Origin: a virus
Strand: one strand, 5' to 3'
Virus record (IMG/VR): IMGVR_UViG_3300024518_003653
Coordinates: 1 to 41,915 of that record
Length of the DNA stretch: 41,915 bases
Made by a program: the position numbers and the translations under genes. Position 1 is the stretch's first letter. Each line of letters starts with the position of its first letter. Shown here piece by piece: positions 40,101-41,915 of the stretch. The notes beneath the pieces are model-generated. The model worked only from the letters and a program-made list of their open reading frames with translations. It made no database searches and had not been told where the DNA came from.

Positions 40101-40681
40101 GGTCTTATTCCTCGTCGGCGAACAGGAACATGTTCTTTTGTTGTGTCGAATTCTCGCCCCTTGGCGCGAATTCCACGACGCAATTCAAAAGCAGTACGAT
40201 AACGCTCGTTTTTATTTATCGGTGCTTGAGCCGTTGTGTTCCAAGTGATGTTCACTTTACCTAATGAGTGCAAATACATCAGCAAACGATATGCCAGCAC
40301 ATGCTTGCATAGACGTTCACCATGAATGTAAGGCGCGAATGATTGACCATCCTTGCAGGTGCATTCTGCATGTCCGTTTTCTTTGCGTAAAATCGAGTAG
40401 GGTTCCGGCCGACTGATTGTTTCTATTCTGGCTAGTAGATGACGGCTAAAACTAGCCGGATTCGGCTTACAAGCATCAATGGCTCCTGCCCTGATGATTG
40501 CGGCGGCTTTCCAAAGCCGTCCGGCCAGAATGGGATACGACTGGGCGCATTTCCAAGCATACAAATGTTCAGTGAATAGACTGGTTGCTCGGGTGTCAAC
40601 AATTTCGCCATTTTGGATTAATTCATACTGAGGCACATGGGGGTTGTAAACGAATTCTGTTTGTGTTATATTCTTAGGCAT
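40097..40681 (-). CDS. SWIM zinc-finger protein (194 aa)
   Basis: Cys107-x-Cys109 ... Cys125-x-His127 (ECTCKDG, then GERLCKHVLAYRLL) is a SWIM zinc finger, a DNA- or protein-binding module often paired with SNF2-type helicases. The C-terminus is basic (RAKGREFDTTKEHVPVRRRG). AGGAGG precedes the ATG. Its neighbours are SSB and the SNF2-like fusion, so joint action in replication or repair is likely. Confidence 0.75.
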   Translation of the reverse strand: MPKNITQTEFVYNPHVPQYELIQNGEIVDTRATSLFTEHLYAWKCAQSYPILAGRLWKAAAIIRAGAIDACKPNPASFSRHLLARIETISRPEPYSILRKENGHAECTCKDGQSFAPYIHGERLCKHVLAYRLLMYLHSLGKVNITWNTTAQAPINKNERYRTAFELRRGIRAKGREFDTTKEHVPVRRRGIRP

Positions 40682-40717
40682 ATCGCCTCCTATTTATGAT
40701 GGTGAGGTAAAAGCAGA

Positions 40718-40750
40718 AAAGTCACGGTGATTCACGTTTTCCGTGACTTT
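40718..40750. terminator. Bidirectional stem-loop
   Basis: AAAGTCACGG / CCGTGACTTT, 10 bp with a 13-base loop; T-run on the plus side, CTTTT on the minus side. It separates SSB from the SWIM gene. Confidence 0.6.
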
Positions 40751-40765
40751 TTTGTTGTCACGGAT

Positions 40766-40803
40766 AAAGAATGGCCGAGCAAGCAATTGCTCGGCCGTTC
40801 TTT
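40766..40803. terminator. Stem-loop after the SSB gene
   Basis: AAAGAA(T)GGCCGAGCAA / TTGCTCGGCC(G)TTCTTT, 16 bp with a four-base loop, 16 bases past the SSB stop on the minus strand. Confidence 0.65.
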
Positions 40804-40818
40804 GTTTTACAAGAATGA

Positions 40819-41226
40819 CTAGAAAGGAATGTCGTCCTCTTCTTGCCCAGCTTGCCCTTGAGAGGTTTGATAGCTGCCACCATTCGCGCTGTTCAAAAAG
40901 TGAATTTTCTCGGCGGTCACTTCAAACGACGCGCCAGCGGAACCGTCTTGACGGGTGAAAATGCGAGGAGAGCCGTTTTCGCTTCGCAAACGGCCGATGA
41001 CGTGAACTTGTTTGCCTTTTTCAAGGTACTGGTTGCAAGTTTCGGCCATACGTCCCCAAACGCTGATACGCAACCAAGTGGTTTCTTCTTGCTTGTTGCC
41101 CTGGGCATCATTCCATTTCCGATTAACGGCCATAGAGAAATTAGTGACGGGCGTACCATCTTGTAGATAGCGCATTTCTGGATCATTGCCTAAATTGCCG
41201 ATTCCTTGTACTTGTAAAAAAGTCAT
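40819..41226 (-). CDS. ssb: Single-stranded DNA-binding protein (135 aa)
   Basis: ATG 41226 (MTFLQVQGIGNLGNDPEMRY) has AAGGAGA upstream; the longer frame has no site. OB-fold landmarks: GNLGNDPEMRYLQDG, VTNFSMAVNRKW, TTWLRISVWGRMAE, KGKQVHVIGRL. A short linker leads to the acidic tip EEDDIPF, which binds host repair and replication proteins. It covers single strands during phage replication. Confidence 0.95.
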   Translation of the reverse strand: MTFLQVQGIGNLGNDPEMRYLQDGTPVTNFSMAVNRKWNDAQGNKQEETTWLRISVWGRMAETCNQYLEKGKQVHVIGRLRSENGSPRIFTRQDGSAGASFEVTAEKIHFLNSANGGSYQTSQGQAGQEEDDIPF

Positions 41227-41297
41227 GATTATCTCCTTAAAGATAGGTAAAAGATGGATAAGATTTATTGGGAGCATTTGTGCTTGCTCCCGAGCAT

Positions 41298-41762
41298 TTA
41301 AGACGTAATGGCTTTCATTAGGTTGAAAGATGCGTCGAAGCCTTCAACGAATTCGACGGTGCCATCTTCTTGTTGCCAACAATAGTTGTTAACTTGAACA
41401 ACGCTAACGGTGCTTGCTTGGATAGCACGAAGTTGGCGCATAAAGTCGTTGGCATCTTTTGCAACGACTGTGGCCGTGTAACATGCATAGCCGTATTGGA
41501 TTTGGACGAGGAGAGGATACTTGGGCATAAGAAGGTCTAACTCTTGCAAGGCTAGGAAAACGGAGTTTTTTGCCGACCTTCCTTCATCTCTTGCGATGAC
41601 GGTTCTTTCGTCATCCCAAAAAGTGAATGCGGTGATTGTCCAAGGTGTATCGGGGGCGATGGCATTGAGCAATTGTCGGAGAAACTCTTTAGGGGAGTCA
41701 TCGCCGATAATTAAGATGCGGTCATCGTATTTGAGGTCTTCTAACATGGCTTGGTATTGCAT
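41298..41762 (-). CDS. Hypothetical protein downstream of the SLOG gene (154 aa)
   Basis: TAGGAA precedes the ATG. Alpha-beta sequence: DRILIIGDDSPKEFLRQLLN, TITAFTFWDDERTVIARDEG, SVVQVNNYCWQQEDG. No family recognised. On the closed circle its ATG begins 23 bases after the stop of the SLOG-type gene, and it lies about 70 bases before SSB, so all three are probably co-transcribed. Confidence 0.6.
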   Translation of the reverse strand: MQYQAMLEDLKYDDRILIIGDDSPKEFLRQLLNAIAPDTPWTITAFTFWDDERTVIARDEGRSAKNSVFLALQELDLLMPKYPLLVQIQYGYACYTATVVAKDANDFMRQLRAIQASTVSVVQVNNYCWQQEDGTVEFVEGFDASFNLMKAITS

Positions 41763-41764
41763 GA

Positions 41765-41915
41765 GTTTTTCCTATTCCTGAATTCTTAAAAGAATGATAA
41801 TTGAGTAATTACGCGATGGGCTTTGCCATCTTTAGCGTATTTGCGAATGTGGCATTGGGCGGCTTTAGCGAAGCTGTTGACTGTTTTAGTCAGTCTGTTG
41901 AGTTTCTTATTGTCG
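41765..41915. repeat. Right copy of terminal redundancy
   Basis: Second copy of the first 151 bases, with T-to-C at 41891 and C-to-T at 41894 relative to the left copy. When the circle is closed, the gene at 22-498 lies directly upstream of the gene at 41298-41762, so the two form one transcription unit. Confidence 0.9.
41786..41915 (-). CDS. Partial second copy of the SLOG-like gene end
   Basis: The last 42 codons of the gene at 22-498 repeated at the contig end and cut by it. Its two differences are synonymous. It is not a separate gene. Confidence 0.85.
   Translation of the reverse strand, partial: DNKKLNRLTKTVNSFAKAAQCHIRKYAKDGKAHRVITQLSFF

Overview
The window is an essentially complete tailed-phage (siphovirus) genome, or a nearly complete metagenomic assembly of one. 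The first and last 151 bases are the same sequence, so the contig closes into a circle of about 41.76 kb. Every recognisable protein gene is on the minus strand. It has a small and large terminase, portal, scaffold, HK97-type major capsid protein, neck proteins, tail tube, tail-assembly chaperones joined by a -1 frameshift site, a 997-residue tape measure, a tail-tip protein and large adhesins. There is no integrase, transposase, tRNA, DNA polymerase or recognisable endolysin. An effector-associated death-like domain (EAD7 type) and a methyltransferase-helicase fusion of a kind common in filamentous bacteria suggest a Chloroflexota host; this is an inference.

Layout, in the direction of transcription (high to low coordinate). 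41.8-31 kb and 0.5-0.02 kb: replication and early genes (SLOG-fold protein, SSB, SWIM zinc-finger protein, the 1187-residue helicase fusion) and many small unknown genes. 30.7-29.9 kb: a gene-free stretch full of stem-loops and terminators. 29.9-22.4 kb: packaging and capsid genes. 22.3-7.3 kb: neck, tail and adhesins. 7.2-6.4 kb: the EAD7 protein and a small holin-like membrane protein. A good sigma70-type promoter at 6.4 kb opens a second early unit: a ribbon-helix-helix protein, an initiator-like protein with iterons inside its gene, a membrane protein with a possible frameshifted zinc-ribbon extension, and small unknown genes down to 1.75 kb. 1.75-0.5 kb has no protein gene.

The most striking content is non-coding. 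At 0.63-1.48 kb two homologous structured RNAs of about 340-380 nt are divergently transcribed from matching promoters on either side of a central palindrome, with compensatory changes between the copies. Six intergenic gaps hold a multi-hairpin element bounded by TGTAAC/GTTACA that lies between one gene's stop and the next gene's ribosome-binding site. Three of these also carry a 63-68 bp second module whose stems covary. A third motif occurs twice at 30.2-30.4 kb with fully exchanged stem pairs.

The tail chaperone pair uses an A AAA AAG site. A second classical slippery site, T TTT TTA, ends the 4.36 kb membrane-protein gene and leads into a 101-codon double zinc-ribbon frame that has no usable start codon of its own. 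The helicase combines an N6-adenine-type methyltransferase, an SNF2-like ATPase with a zinc-ribbon insertion, a J-domain with HPD, and a C-terminal QLSLF sliding-clamp peptide. These features suggest a phage that borrows host replication (clamp, DnaK, polymerase) and makes heavy use of structured RNA.
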